Shown piece by piece: positions 1-10,306 of a stretch of DNA of 64,000 nucleotides. The notes below the pieces were generated by a model. That model was not told the DNA's origin, did not search any database, and worked only from the letters and a program-made list of their open reading frames with translations. Origin of the DNA: Cheiracanthium punctorium (Eukaryota; Arthropoda; Arachnida; Araneae; Cheiracanthiidae); contig JAWZYV010010204.1 in assembly GCA_038373885.1 (NCBI GenBank), positions 310,001-374,000 on the forward strand, in the 5' to 3' direction. Position 1 is the first letter of the stretch, and every line of letters begins with the position of its first letter. Made by a program: the position numbers and the translations under genes.

Positions 1-766
1 ATCTCTAGTCTTACATTTTCTCATCTGGCTAAGTTTTAGCAAAGTGTTGGCTTGAGTAATTTTATATCAATTTTTCTTTCCAATGTCGAAAAATGCAACT
101 GCTTTAGCTCCAAATTACTTATTTTACTGCCATCGTAATTATTTACACTAGTTTGTAAAAAATATTATACTGAAAAATGATGAAAATTATAAGTAAATGA
201 AAAAAAAAATGGATTAACTAACTGAACATAACAAACCAAGGGAGAATTAGGAAGAGATAACTGGAAGATCAGAAAGTGGTTTAGAAGGGCATTTCTTCAA
301 TTGCATCTGCGATTGAGGGAAGACATATTTTCTGCTGTAGTAACGTGCAATACAGTATGTTAAATATGATAAGCATGTTTATAATAGTGTGTGTGTGTGT
401 AGGGGGGGGGTGTAGAAAAACTCACATTTTAATATACAAAATCTAGAAATGTAGTTAATATTTTTAAAAATTAAATTTGTTAATGTGTTTATTTGTTCCT
501 TTGGGGGTTCACGTGCTCATGTGCTCAAGTAGTGGAGCGGCCACTGCATACACTTGTGCTTTGCTGAACAAAGTGATGAGATCACTTGCTTCCATTCAAT
601 CTCTTTCTTTGCTAGTTGCCTTGTGCCTTCCTGTGCTCTCTCTTTCCCTGCAAGACCTAATGCATGACCAAAATAAAATCACTTGGAAGTGAAGAACAAC
701 TTTAGTAGATTGTATTTTAATTTGCAGTTCAGTGCATTTTTTCTTTACATTTTTCTGTTTTTGCAG
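1..766 (+). other. Upstream Arl8 intron (partial)
   Basis: This is non-coding AT-rich sequence up to the acceptor at 766. It holds a (GT)n run followed by a G run at about 388-413. I recognise no gene or transposon in it. Confidence 0.6.
388..413. repeat. (GT)n microsatellite plus G run
   Basis: Short GT repeats are followed directly by AG then a run of Gs. This is simple sequence. Confidence 0.8.
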
Positions 767-840
767 ATATGGGATATTGGTGGTCAACCAAGGTTTAGAA
801 GCATGTGGGAACGTTATTGCAGAGGTGTTAATGCTATTGT
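767..840 (+). CDS. Arl8: Arl8 coding exon (residues 69-93, switch II), partial gene
   Basis: This internal exon encodes the switch II/interswitch part of the ARL8 small GTPase, which on lysosomes recruits kinesin adaptors and HOPS. The exon starts in phase 0 after a pyrimidine-rich tract ending in TTGCAG (761-766) and ends before GTAAGT at 841. The first codons read [18 protein letters not shown], containing the WDIGGQ motif that is the Arl form of the G3 DxxG nucleotide-binding motif; [10 protein letters not shown] is diagnostic of ARL8 rather than ARF or SAR. It is 74 nt (24 codons plus two bases) and joins in phase to 47718. The N-terminal amphipathic helix and the P-loop must lie in exons upstream of the window. 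There is no frameshift or stop. Identity is firm from the family sequence; function is inferred from the family. Confidence 0.96.
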
Positions 841-904
841 GTAAGTACTTTTTATAAAGAGCTGCTTAGCTGATTTTATTTTGTCCTTTAAATGAATTGC
901 ATTT

Positions 905-1060
905 TACCGTATTGGCCTGAATGTAACACGACACCGAAATTTTTCAAGATAATTAGAAAAATCCTATATTAGACCTTGAATTTAGTGTGAGTCAGGTTTT
1001 TTTTACAGGAAATGATCAGTGAAAAAACTTCTTGTATATTCGGGCTAGTATAGTATGGTA
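905..1060. mobile_element. Short MITE-like inverted repeat
   Basis: The left end reads TACCGTATTGGCCTGAATGT. The right end, reverse-complemented, reads TACCATACTATACTAGCCCG and then continues GAATA, matching the left end with an indel. This resembles the many short pogo-type MITEs of arthropods whose ends begin TACCGTATT. Boundaries are approximate and the family is not identified. Confidence 0.45.
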
Positions 1061-1659
1061 CAGGTTTAGTTAACAGGCAAAGTAGATTTTTTTCTTTCTT
1101 CCTTCATCAACAGCATCAATAATCTTCTTCTCTGCTATTGAGAATGTATTGCATTTGCATTTCATCGCTATTATTCTCAATGATAGAAATCAGCACCATA
1201 CGATAAACTATGCAAAAGTGAAAAGGAGTAGAGTGTCATATCTTGTCCAGTTCTTTCAGCATGTGAGAAATGAGATTGCATTCTAGACGGTCAGTAATTC
1301 CGAGAAACTAACTCATTTCGCTAAAGATACCAGGTGGCTTAAAGGACGGACTTAAGGGTTGGAATCCAGACTGGTGACTTTCAAACAAAGGATCTGGCAT
1401 AAGAGGCTTCATTGCACCCTGTTCAATAATGCACAATAGGAAAGGGAGTTCATAAGGATATGGCAGTTATGTTTGCTAAAAGTTTTTCAAGACCTGTAGG
1501 TTGGAGAGAAGGAAGAAATGTTCAGTTGAGAGAAAATTAGAGTTATCAAGAGTAAAGAAAAAAACGTAAAGAGATAAAATTTCATTCAATGAGTATAATG
1601 AAGGTGCAAGAAATAAAATCTTTTTTTGAGATAACGAAAAAATAGTTATCAAAGTTCAA

Positions 1660-2520
1660 GTAATTGAGAGTGTACTGTACAAGGTGTTTATGGAATAATT
1701 GAAGAAGTAAACAAAATTCGGAGTAAAATTGAGGCTGTAAAAAGTGAAGTACAAGAGAAGGTTGAAGAAGCAAGGAGCAAAATATAAGGACAGATGAGAG
1801 ATATTGAAAAGAGACTATGATCTTGTGACCAAGCCAAACAGTATCCTGATAATTAGAGAAATTCTGAATTTTAGACCAACGGTTAAACATGACATTGGAC
1901 GGCCAAACATCTTGGACAATTTTCAAGACTTGTTTTGAGATTGTGAACTCTATGAATAGATAGACGGACAGCTTTAATTCCAGACAACTTATATCCTGCC
2001 TACAGGGATGAATGGCAGAGGTTCTTCTAGGAATACTGACTCATGGAGATGACCTTTTTACAGGACAGACCTGAAAAGAAGGCAGCAGAGACCTGGAGAA
2101 AATCTGCAAGTATTGGTTGCCAATGTCTAGCGATTAATGAGTCTGACTTATGCCAAATGTCCTCTATATCTCCAAGAAAGTCTAGCAGCTCAGCACTTCG
2201 TCGACGCAAACAGAAATAAAGACATGCAACATTCGACAAGACTGGTAGATCCAAAGGATTTGAAGTCAGCTCTGGCATATAGCTGAAGTATGAAGCTGCG
2301 AGAACTGTGTCAAAAAACATCCAGACATGTAAGGTCAATGGGTATGGAAGGGGACATTGATAAAGAAAAGGATAATAAACTGAATTCTGTACTCAAAGGA
2401 TTACAAGATAATTATCAAATCGTCGTGCTGTTTGGAGCAAGTGCTCTTGTCGACGAAATCTGAACGTAACTTGTTAAAAATGCAACAAAAGAGGGCATGT
2501 ACAGAGTGTCCTGTGACTAC
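1660..2520 (+). pseudogene. Gypsy gag remnant with coiled coil and zinc knuckle
   Basis: Reading across frames on the + strand, 1680-1790 gives a charged coiled-coil-like segment (EEVNKIRSKIEAVKSEVQEK). About 1889-1953 gives LDGQTSWTIFKTCFEIVN, matching the 'FDG-sW--f---Fe' core of gypsy-type gag capsids. About 2176-2300 gives ESLAAQHFVDANRNKDMQ, matching the 'la---F-dal-d' capsid segment. About 2475-2510 holds a zinc knuckle, reading C-stop-KCNKRGHV, with an in-frame stop between the first two cysteine positions. Gag packages element RNA. The multiple stops and shifts show the gene is dead. The start is not determinable. Confidence 0.72.
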
Positions 2521-2639
2521 TCCCAAACAGGAAAATTAAGTCATGGGTGTCTTGTGGGAGGGAAGCTGCCTTTTCTGAATGAAAACCCAGAAGGAAAACT
2601 GATAGTTTCCATACTTAGCAGAGGGGGGAAATGGACTTT

Positions 2640-3580
2640 ATTTGGAAGGATCTATTTGTGGTATCTCTTGTTTGATGTTGGTGGACACGGGTGCGAATGT
2701 AACTCTTCTAAAATTACTTTGCCTGTAAAATGAAAGAACAACTTACTTACACATCTCCGAACGTCTCTAAAAACTACTACCGGTGTAAAGGCAGAGATAC
2801 ACGGGAAACTGGATGCGGCAGTTCAGTGTGGATCCAAGAAAGGCACTGAATCTATATAGCTAACATCACAGATCCATGTATTCCTGGACTGGATTTCCTA
2901 AAAAATTTAATTTTACTGTAGATATAAAGAACAAGATACGGACAGAGGGAGAGGAAATCCTGTTGTTTTCAGGAAGCGAGCAGCATTCAAAATCATGTTC
3001 TATATTGGCAAGAGAAGACTATGTATACCAGCACAATCAGAATTTCTCATTCAGGACATTCCTGGACTTCACCCAGAAATTGAAAGAATGACTTATTTAT
3101 ACGTCTCAAAGCACCTCTTTAAAGACTGTGGTAAATTGGATGGACTAATCAAATGTGGATCCCAGAAATTCCAGCATCAAATCTATATATCTAATATCAC
3201 TGATCCTTGTGTTCCTGAACTAGATTTCCTTCAAAAATTTACTGTCGATGTAGAGAGGAACGAGATACAGACGGGAAGAGAGGAAATTCCAATGTTCCCA
3301 GGAAGTGAGCAGTGTCCAAAATCATATTCTATACTTGCAAAAGAGATACCAGAAAGATTGGAATTTTTTATCCGAGTGGTTCCTGAAATTCCTGGACAGT
3401 TCTGGTATGTCGTAACTGACTATCCTAGCCAATTCTCCCAAGAAGTGTCCATTAAAGTTCTTAACTTTCACAATAAACCCAAGAATGTAGAAAAGGGAGC
3501 TGTTATTGCGACGTGTGAACCAGTTATAGATATTGTCGTTTGTCCTCGGGGGGGGGGGGGGGGTTCTGATGGCTAATATC
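2640..3580 (+). pseudogene. Gypsy retropepsin with tandemly duplicated C-terminal part
   Basis: The aspartic protease active site reads VDTGANVTLL at about 2681-2710. Downstream, a segment of about 330-350 bp occurs twice in direct orientation. Copy one lies at about 2729-3060, with ITDPCIPGLDFLKN around 2865-2905. Copy two lies at about 3077-3400, with ITDPCVPELDFLQKF around 3198-3240. Each is followed by a gREEI-type segment, an SGSEQ/PGSEQ segment and an SILA-type segment. The 'DPC--GlDFL' block is the C-terminal retropepsin motif, so the second copy lacks its own DTGA. A 193-residue frame (2995-3576) spans the second copy and ends in a G run. It is broken by frameshifts. Confidence 0.7.
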
Positions 3581-3749
3581 TTTTGCTTATTTTGGAGAAA
3601 CTTGAAGGACTTGATGGAAGCTGCGAGCAGCAGTGCAAAAATTACTTCATGAATTTCAAAATTTATTTTCTACTTGTGGCGGTGATGTGGGCCACTGTAA
3701 TATAATGCATAAAATCAATACATCTACCAATCAAACAGTACCAAGATGT

Positions 3750-4725
3750 TTGCCTGCTGTAAAGAATGAGGCAGCTGAGTAGTATCTAGTTAAAGCAATG
3801 CTGTACAATGGAATAATCAAGGAATCATCAGGAGCGTGGGCCTCACCTATTGTTCTTATTAAGAAGGTTGGGCTGATACAGTTTTGTTTCAATTACCAGA
3901 AATGGAACAAGATTACAAAGAAAGACAGTAATCCTCTCCCACAAGTAAACGATACCTTGGATGCATTGAATGGTAGCCAATGGCTCTCTGTATTGGATTT
4001 GAAGAGCAGATACTGGCAAGTCATGATCAAGCCTGAAGATAAAAAAGACAGTTTTCACCACTGGAAAAGGACTCTTGTAATTTAAAGTAATGCCTTCACT
4101 ACATTTGAAAGACTGATGGAAACTGTGTGGATTTTCGTCTGAAGCCTGCTTAGTTTATCTAGGTGACATTATCGTTGTAGGAAAATCTATTGAAGAGCAT
4201 TTAAATAATATTAGAAAAGTATTCCTGAAATTCCAAAACTAACCTTAAGTTAAACTCAAAATGCAAATTATTTCATTAGGAGGTGGCTTATCTTGGTCTT
4301 GTTATTTTAGCAGAAGAAATTAAAACTGATCAACAAAAAATTGAAGCAATTGTCAATTGACCTCGTCCGAAGAGGGTTCGTGATATCCAGTTTTTTTTTT
4401 ACTGTGCACCTATTATCGTTTCATAAGGAATTTCTCAACAGTAGCAAGGCCTCTACATAAATTGACCGAAGCTAAATCAAGTTTTAATTATACAGAAGAT
4501 TGCAGGAAATCATTTAACAGTTTAAAGCAAACACTGACGACCTCTCCTATTTTGGCGAATACCCAGATTGACAAAAATTTTATCCTAGATATGGATGATA
4601 GTAATGAAGGAATAGGAGCCGTGCTTTCTTAGAAAACTGAGAATGACAAAAGTGTCATAGCTTACTTAGCAAGAACTTGCGTATTGATAACGACTTGTGC
4701 CTTATCTGATATTGGGACTTCCGGA
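3750..4725 (+). pseudogene. Gypsy reverse transcriptase and RNase H remnant
   Basis: The segment 3798-4085 encodes IIKESSGAWASPIVLIKK and later LNGSQWLSVLDLKSRYWQV, the N-terminal half of Ty3/gypsy RT. The catalytic YLDD box at 4156-4167 reads YLGD: the first catalytic aspartate has become glycine. RNase H follows at about 4500-4630 with FNSLKQTLTTSPILAN and ILDMDDSNEGIGAVLS. There are several stops between blocks. RT and RNase H copy element RNA to DNA; this copy cannot do so. Confidence 0.85.
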
Positions 4726-5991
4726 ATGTAGAAAGTTCTAGTTGATGATTGTGCAATACCAAGTGTTTCCCAAAATGGACTTGTCATTTTTATTTTCATT
4801 AACTTTAACACAAGTTTCTTTCATTACATATTTTAGATGATTTTGATAATAAGGTTTCTTTGATTTATAAGATTTTTTGAGTAATGATAATGCTTTACAG
4901 TCAACTCCCGCTAATCCGCGACTCTATAATCCGCGAACGCCTGTAATCCGTGATATATTTCAAATGTAAACAAACAAGTTTGTTTACATTTTGAACGGCA
5001 TTTGACTGGTAGTATTACTGTACTAGAAGTTATTTGATTGGCTGAATGTTATAAAGACATTTATTAATGCTTTTTCACAGGTATTTGAAGTACATAATTT
5101 CATATATTTGAGTATATTATCATGTAATTTAACGTACAGAAACTTATATCCTAAGTTGCATGTGCATACCTGCCAACTTGTACGGTTTGGCCGTACAATG
5201 TACGGATTTTAGCTTAGCTGTACGGTTATACGGCCGCAAGGCAAAATTGTACGATTTTTTGGCAAAGTTTAGGCTAATGTGATTTTATTTACTATGTTTA
5301 AAAATTTAGTGGTTTTGTGGAGTATTTTAAAATTTAAATCACCAATTCACGTTACGTCGAACGTAAAAACATTAGATTGTTTTATTTCCCATATTTACGC
5401 TAACTCCCCCCTCCCCTACCTTTTCTGCCTTCTTCCACTGTGTTAACCAGAGAAAAACTGCGTAGAAGGAGAACAGGAATTCCCTTCCGATCTCCGCTGC
5501 TGCGAAAGCTATGATTGGCTCACAGATTTTTTTTCTCCCTCCCATCCGCGGCTTGGCTTGTGACGTATTAGGAGAAGTGGGATGGGAGCGTTCGTAATAG
5601 ATATGCCGAGTGTCCATGCTTTGGCAAATTTTGCTGCTGCGCATGCACGGAGGTGGATGCGCATTCGTTTAGAAATATCTCCCTCCCAATACCGCTTGGC
5701 TCCCATCCGTAAGCGCAAGAACAACTTTCAATCACAAACAAACGTTGCTCATGCACGTGTTGAAATTGTCCAGTGTAGTTTGAAGTTGATTTGAAATGTC
5801 GAAAATTAAACATAAACAATATAATCAAGTTTTCCTTGATTCTTACACAAAGGAATATCCGTGTATCGTCAAATCGCGAAGGGGATGCAATTTTGCTTTT
5901 TGCTCCGTGTATAGGACCGACATCAAAATTGCGTATCAAACATAAATAATCTTGCAGACAAGTAATTTTCAGTTGTTGTTGTGTGTGATTA

Positions 5992-6198
5992 TGGCAACGA
6001 TACACTAGGGCGATCTGCCTAGGATGGGGGGTGCCTTGGTAGGAGGACTTTCTAAGGGGCTCTAACGCGTATTCACGTTACATCTGGAGAAAACCTACCA
6101 AAACTCCAGACCGTTAGATCGACAGCCGCGCGATGGGACCCGAACCCGGGACCTTCGCACTTCAGCCATCTACCATTTTCAGTGGCAGAACCACCATG
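5992..6198 (-). mobile_element. tRNA-derived SINE, copy 1
   Basis: In - strand sense it begins near a GGTAGATGGCTGAAGTGCGA segment (box A-like), followed by GGTCCCGGGTTCGGGTCCCA (box B-like GGTTCGGGTCC). It then has a body that recurs at 53070-53230 (+) and, shorter, at 42113-42195 (-). The three dispersed copies identify a SINE family. Confidence 0.75.
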
Positions 6199-6279
6199 GT
6201 GAGGAAATAATCATTTTCAGATATAGTTTTTTTAAATTTATTTCCAAATATGTGCTCACATGAAGTATGTGGAAATGAT

Positions 6280-6729
6280 GTTTGCAAGCCAGTAGATGAA
6301 GTCAGGGATGAGCTTCAATCTCAATTTTGCAAATTGATAATTTGCCTGAGGAAGTTCAATCCGAAGAAAGAATGGACGAAAATTGGCTAAAAATTGAGAT
6401 TGAGAAAATTAACAGCTGCTAGTGGGAAATTTAAATATGACCGAATATCGAATGTTATGCTAAGCATATTGACTATACCGCACAGTAATGCTGCTTGTGA
6501 ACGTTTGTTTAGCAGTGTTAAGAAGAATAGAACACAATTTCGTAGTTTTTTGTCTAATGAAACTTTGGAAGACATTTTAATTGCAAAAAGTAAACTCAAA
6601 GGCCATTGCTATGAGCAAGACTTTGTTAAAAGGATTTTTAAAAGCAGCCAACTCAGCTACTTATTAACATTTGCACTCCAAAGATACCAAATAAATGCCC
6701 CTCCTTTCTTATATGTGCATATGTATTAA
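6280..6729 (+). pseudogene. hAT transposase C-terminal dimerisation domain
   Basis: The frame 6394-6729, preceded by a similar coding stretch with one stop (from about 6280), contains ILTIPHSNAACERLFSSVKK, then RSFLSNETLEDILIAKSKL. 'PHSNAACERlFS-vkk-kt--R--l' is the core of the hATC dimerisation domain near the end of hAT transposases. The N-terminal zinc finger and the DDE/RNase H region are missing. It lies inside the TIR-bounded 5165-6868 element, so it is the residue of that element's own transposase. It is closest in kind to the second hAT at 48775-51150. Confidence 0.88.
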
Positions 6730-7584
6730 AAATAGTGTACTAAATCTGAATAGTAATTTTAAAAATTGTGTTTGATTACATTTTATCTTTAGTACGTATA
6801 TTTATTGCGTTACTGCGTGATACCGTGGTATTGAAAGGTTTTCAAAAAGTTGCATGTTGGCAGGTATGCATGTGTTCTGTGAATGGATGTAAATAACGAA
6901 CTCCTAAGCAGTGCACCATCCAATCACATCGCTTCACTCTTTCCAGAGACGATCGTAAAGATTGACCATTGCAATTAAAATTGGTTGAAAATATGTAACA
7001 TGTTTAACTTTAAATGCAAACCGCGATTTGGCAGGCTACACAGCAGTTGCGCAATTTTCAGATTCTTTCCCCCCCCACTTTACGCTTTTGATCTTCTGTC
7101 TAGCGATTTATTATGCAACAAAAACTTTCTCCACATAACTGCAGTTCTGTAGGAAGAAAGAAAGAAAAGCATAAACTCAGACCACATGGCGTTTCTCGTC
7201 TCTCTTTGTTTACATTTAACTGCCGGAGGAGCACTAGCAAAAATAATGAAACATCAGCACTTGAAATGAAATGCATGTGTGTGTGTGTGAAGAGGATAAC
7301 ATTCTTTTTCTTTTTAAAGCTTATATAATAGCATAGAATATTTTTACATAACGAGAAACCGAAAATTACCTCGCAAGATCGAAAATTAATGTAATACTGA
7401 GATATCAAATATACAAATGATGCACCGAAGCCCCCCCCCCCTTCCTTCGCAAGCGACCAGCGAAATTCCTCCCTTTCTGATTGAGCTTGTTTATTTTATA
7501 AGATATATTTAGTTAAAAACGGTCTTTCAAAGAAATTGAAAACAACAACAACTGCCCTTAAAAAAAAACTTCCGGATTTGGGTC

Positions 7585-7793
7585 CTCTACTGTACTATTA
7601 CTTTTGAAGAAGGGTTAGCTCTGGGAGCATGGGTGCCGGCAGCATAGGGCAAGGGGGGGGAATGCCCCCCTGGATTTTTGTATGCAATGTTTTTTCTTGC
7701 TTTTTTGCTCTTTCCAACATGGTAGCCATACGTTGAAGTAGTTTTTGCCCCCCCTGAGAAATATTCTGCCGGCGCCCATGTGGGAGACAAGTA
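7585..7793. mobile_element. Small inverted-repeat insert with G/C runs
   Basis: This segment is absent from Tigger copy B at the corresponding place. Its arms read TGGGTGCCGGCAGCATAG (about 7629) and TATTCTGCCGGCGCCCA (about 7780), which are imperfectly inverted, with G and C runs inside. It is a probable MITE of unknown superfamily; exact ends are uncertain. Confidence 0.5.
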
Positions 7794-8028
7794 TTTAAAC
7801 ATTTTGCAAAAGCAATCATTTGGCAGTGACCAAGAGTTACTGACAATTAGAAGGCTTCAGGACAAAATTTCTGAAGAAAAATTAAATCTCTTAAACAAAT
7901 TACAATCACTGCAATGTTTGAAAAAATGAAAAATAAATAGAAAATTTAGAGAGAATTTATTCTTTTAATTTTGTATTAGTAATTGTATTTAATATTAAAA
8001 ATAGTGTTTTAGTTCAGCAGCATAAATA

Positions 8029-8432
8029 TTAGGTTGTAACGAAAGTTTCCCGCCACCGCAAACATCGTCAGCACACAGTTCGCGTTGGCGTATTTTCTCA
8101 TATTTTGTCAAACGATTTTTGGCATTTGAAAGAAAGAGGCTTACTTTATAACACTGTGTTGTGAAATCTGTAAAAAAATATAGTTATCATTAAGTATAAG
8201 GTGTCCCAAATCGAACTATCACTCTAAAGAATTAAAACCATCATTTACTTCCACTTGTGTTGCAAAAAGTCAGCTACAGAATATCAACAAATTATGAGTA
8301 CAGCTTTAAGTACTATTGTTGTATCATGTGACACTGTGCAGGTTTGGTACCGAAAGTTCAAAAACAGTTATCTAAGGAGTTAGAAGTTGGTTTTTCAGGC
8401 AGATATGGCGGAAAACTTTCGTTACAACCTGA
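8029..8432. mobile_element. mariner-type MITE, copy 1 (TA TSD)
   Basis: The ends are TTAGGTTGTAACGAAAGTTT and its inverted match finishing AAACTTTCGTTACAACCTGA. TA flanks both sides, and Tigger copy B shows the empty TA site. It is 404 bp and nearly identical to 46509-46911. Inside there is a possible mariner N-terminal relic, VQVWYRKFKN, at about 8337-8368. Confidence 0.9.
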
Positions 8433-8875
8433 TATTTTCTTTCATCAGTCCTTTAGTAAATTCTCTGTAAATTTAATTGTATTATTTATTGTATTTATAT
8501 TGACATTTAATTGTGTTTTTATTCAACAGCATATGCATTTTCTTTCCTCATTTCCTATTTGTTTACAGTAAATTGACTATAATTTAAAGGGAAATTCGAA
8601 ATATAAAAATGTAAACAAAAAAATGATCTATAATCCGCAAAATCCTGTAATCCACACAACGCTTGGTCCCAGTGAGTACAGATTAGAGGGAGTTGACTGT
8701 ATTTCATAATGGTTGTGTAAACAATTATGTAAATAATTAAAAATTTTAAATACCTGTAATGAAGTTAGTTATGATAACTCTGATGATATTTCTTTGAATA
8801 ATGATGACAGTGTATTAGGCAAGTTGGAGTGTTTAGGCTGATTAATTTTTATTTTTTACCAACTATGTGAAAAAT

Positions 8876-8946
8876 TCCAGAGCTGGGGATTGAACCCAGG
8901 ACTGTCGCTTAACGTGCTGGTGCTCTACCACTGAGCTACTCTGGGA
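8876..8946 (-). repeat. tRNA-like SINE head, copy a
   Basis: On the - strand it has box A TAGCTCAGTGG, the anticodon arm with loop ACGTTAA, and a T arm CTGGG-TTCAATC-CCCAG. Acceptor arms TCCAGAG/CTCTGGA pair apart from one extra base. The anticodon position is GTT (Asn), but U33 is lost. It is a repeat, not a functional tRNA gene. Confidence 0.75.
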
Positions 8947-9164
8947 CGATTCCCAGATGAAATTTCTCGCGTTAGAACCATTTTCATTTATCATCTTCTG
9001 CAAACTATAGATGGAACTGATGAAACAATTAATTTGCGACAATTCTGTTACTTTGCAGAAATTATACATATTTTAGAAAATGATTCTATCGACCTTTCAA
9101 GTATATTAGGCAAGTTGGAGTGTTTAGGCTGATTAATTTTTTATTTTTTACCAATGCGAAAAAT

Positions 9165-9235
9165 TCCAGAGCTGGGGATCGAACCCAGGACTGCCGCTTA
9201 ACGTGGGGGTGCTCTACAACTGAGCTACTCGGGGA
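9165..9235 (-). repeat. tRNA-like SINE head, copy b
   Basis: This has the same organisation as 8876-8946, with box B GGTTCGATCCC intact. The anticodon stem is degraded. Confidence 0.72.
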
Positions 9236-9387
9236 CGATTCCCAGATAAAATTTCTCACATTAGTAGATGACGACTATTTCAAAGTGGTTATTTTTTGTG
9301 GAAGTTTTAATCAAAATGACACATTCATTCATGGTGTAAACACTATCAACTGTTCTGATTTTTCTTTTGACAACACAAAATCAGAAT

Positions 9388-9432
9388 TTCCGCTTAACGT
9401 GCGGGTGCTCTACCACTGTGCTACTCTGAGAC
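9388..9432 (-). repeat. tRNA-like SINE head, fragment c
   Basis: Only the box A and anticodon-arm part is present (CCGCACGTTAAGCGG in - sense); the T arm is missing. Confidence 0.65.
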
Positions 9433-9529
9433 AATTCCCAGATGAAATTTCTTGCATTAGAACCATTGGAATTTATCATCTTCTGCAAACCACAGATGGA
9501 ACAGATGTGTTGGGGTTCATCTGGGAATT

Positions 9530-9601
9530 GTCAGAGAGTAGCTCAATGGTAGAGCACCCGCATGTTAAGTGGCAGTTCTGGGTTCGATCCCCAGCTCTGT
9601 A
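9530..9601 (+). repeat. tRNA-like SINE head, copy d (Asn-GTT-like loop)
   Basis: The + strand copy has box A TAGCTCAATGG, anticodon arm CCGC-ATGTTAA-GTGG with U33 kept and GTT in the anticodon position, and box B GGTTCGATCCC with paired T arm. It is the best-preserved copy, yet it is embedded in the repeat unit. Confidence 0.72.
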
Positions 9602-9817
9602 ATTTTGTATAGTTGGCAAAAAATAAAATTTAATCAGCCTAAACACTCCAACTTGCCTAATATTCTTGAAAGGTTGATAGAATCACTTTCTAAAATATGT
9701 ATAATTTCCGTGGCATTACGGAGTTGTTACGAATTAATTGTTTCATCTGTTCCATTTGTGGTTTGCAGAAGATGATAAAATTTCTCGCATTAGAACCATT
9801 GGCATTTATCTGGGAAT

Positions 9818-9844
9818 CGTCCCAGAGTAGCTCAGTGGTGGAGG
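9818..9844 (+). repeat. tRNA-like SINE head, truncated copy e
   Basis: This has CCCAGAGTAGCTCAGTGGTG (box A) and then diverges. It marks the right edge of the cluster. Confidence 0.65.
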
Positions 9845-9850
9845 TAAAAT

Positions 9851-10248
9851 CAGGTGGCTGTAATTGGTGCCTTATCGTGCATACATGGCTAGTAAACTTA
9901 CGGTGGAATTTTTATTTTTATTTTCTGGGAAAATATGAACAATATACTGTAAATGACTGTCGAAATATTCCAATAAATCGAACACACTTGTATATGTATC
10001 TACAAAATAATTCTAGGTTTCTTTCTTTTTATTAACACGCTTTTAATAACTTCACCTGTATGTATGTATGTAAAGAGAGCATTCAAAAGTAACTTTCACA
10101 AACTTCAGAACGTTAGATTAAATTGAAATTTTACACATTTGTCAAGATCAAAGACAATACAATAATTTAATAAGTTTGTTCTATTTATAGACCTTTTTTT
10201 TTCACAAATACCCAAATAGTGTCTTTAGTATTTGTATATATATATAAT

Positions 10249-10306
<58 letters not shown>

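Larger units (their letters stand above)
1560..4725 (+). mobile_element. Decayed Ty3/gypsy retrotransposon (gag-PR-RT-RNase H)
   Basis: Pieces of gag, zinc knuckle, retropepsin, reverse transcriptase and RNase H occur in the canonical order on the + strand, separated by stops and frameshifts. No LTRs or integrase were recognised, so it is probably truncated at both ends. The next element (a Tigger end) starts at 4898. Confidence 0.85.
5165..6868 (+). mobile_element. hAT transposon inserted in Tigger copy A
   Basis: The terminal inverted repeats are CATACCTGCCAAC (5165) and GTTGGCAGGTATG (ending 6868). The duplicated target is CATGTG (5159-5164, 6869-6874), or TGCATGTG if the last two bases of the right end are counted as target. 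Copy B of the host Tigger reads straight through this site, proving insertion. It is 1.7 kb, with only the C-terminal part of the transposase left and a SINE inside. Confidence 0.88.
4898..8699. mobile_element. Tigger/pogo-type non-autonomous element, copy A (TA TSD)
   Basis: The left end is CAGTCAACTCCCGCTAATCC at 4898, and the right end is the inverted match finishing GAGGGAGTTGACTG at 8699. Both are flanked by TA (4896-4897 and 8700-8701), as for pogo/Tigger elements. Subterminal TAATCCGC motifs recur at both ends. Copy B at 34970-37555 is homologous along its length and serves as the empty site for four later inserts here. It encodes no transposase. Positions 4984-5000 hold an internal palindrome (TGTAAACAAAC facing GTTTGTTTACA). 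Confidence 0.88.
8811..9850. repeat. Cluster of SINE-like units in direct and inverted order
   Basis: A unit consists of a tRNA-like part, a flank containing AAATTTCTCGCATTAGAACC and a flank containing GGCAAGTTGGAGTGTTTAGG. It occurs twice in - orientation, then as a fragment, then twice in + orientation, so the block is roughly palindromic at the kilobase scale. Confidence 0.75.

Noticed and set aside
5568..6005. 145-codon - strand frame in the first hAT
   Set aside because: No similarity to transposases or host proteins, and it crosses non-coding hAT sequence.
8876..9601. Functional tRNA-Asn gene(s)
   Set aside because: Anticodon stems are mismatched, U33 is missing in most copies and all heads are embedded in a repeated unit; better explained as SINE copies.
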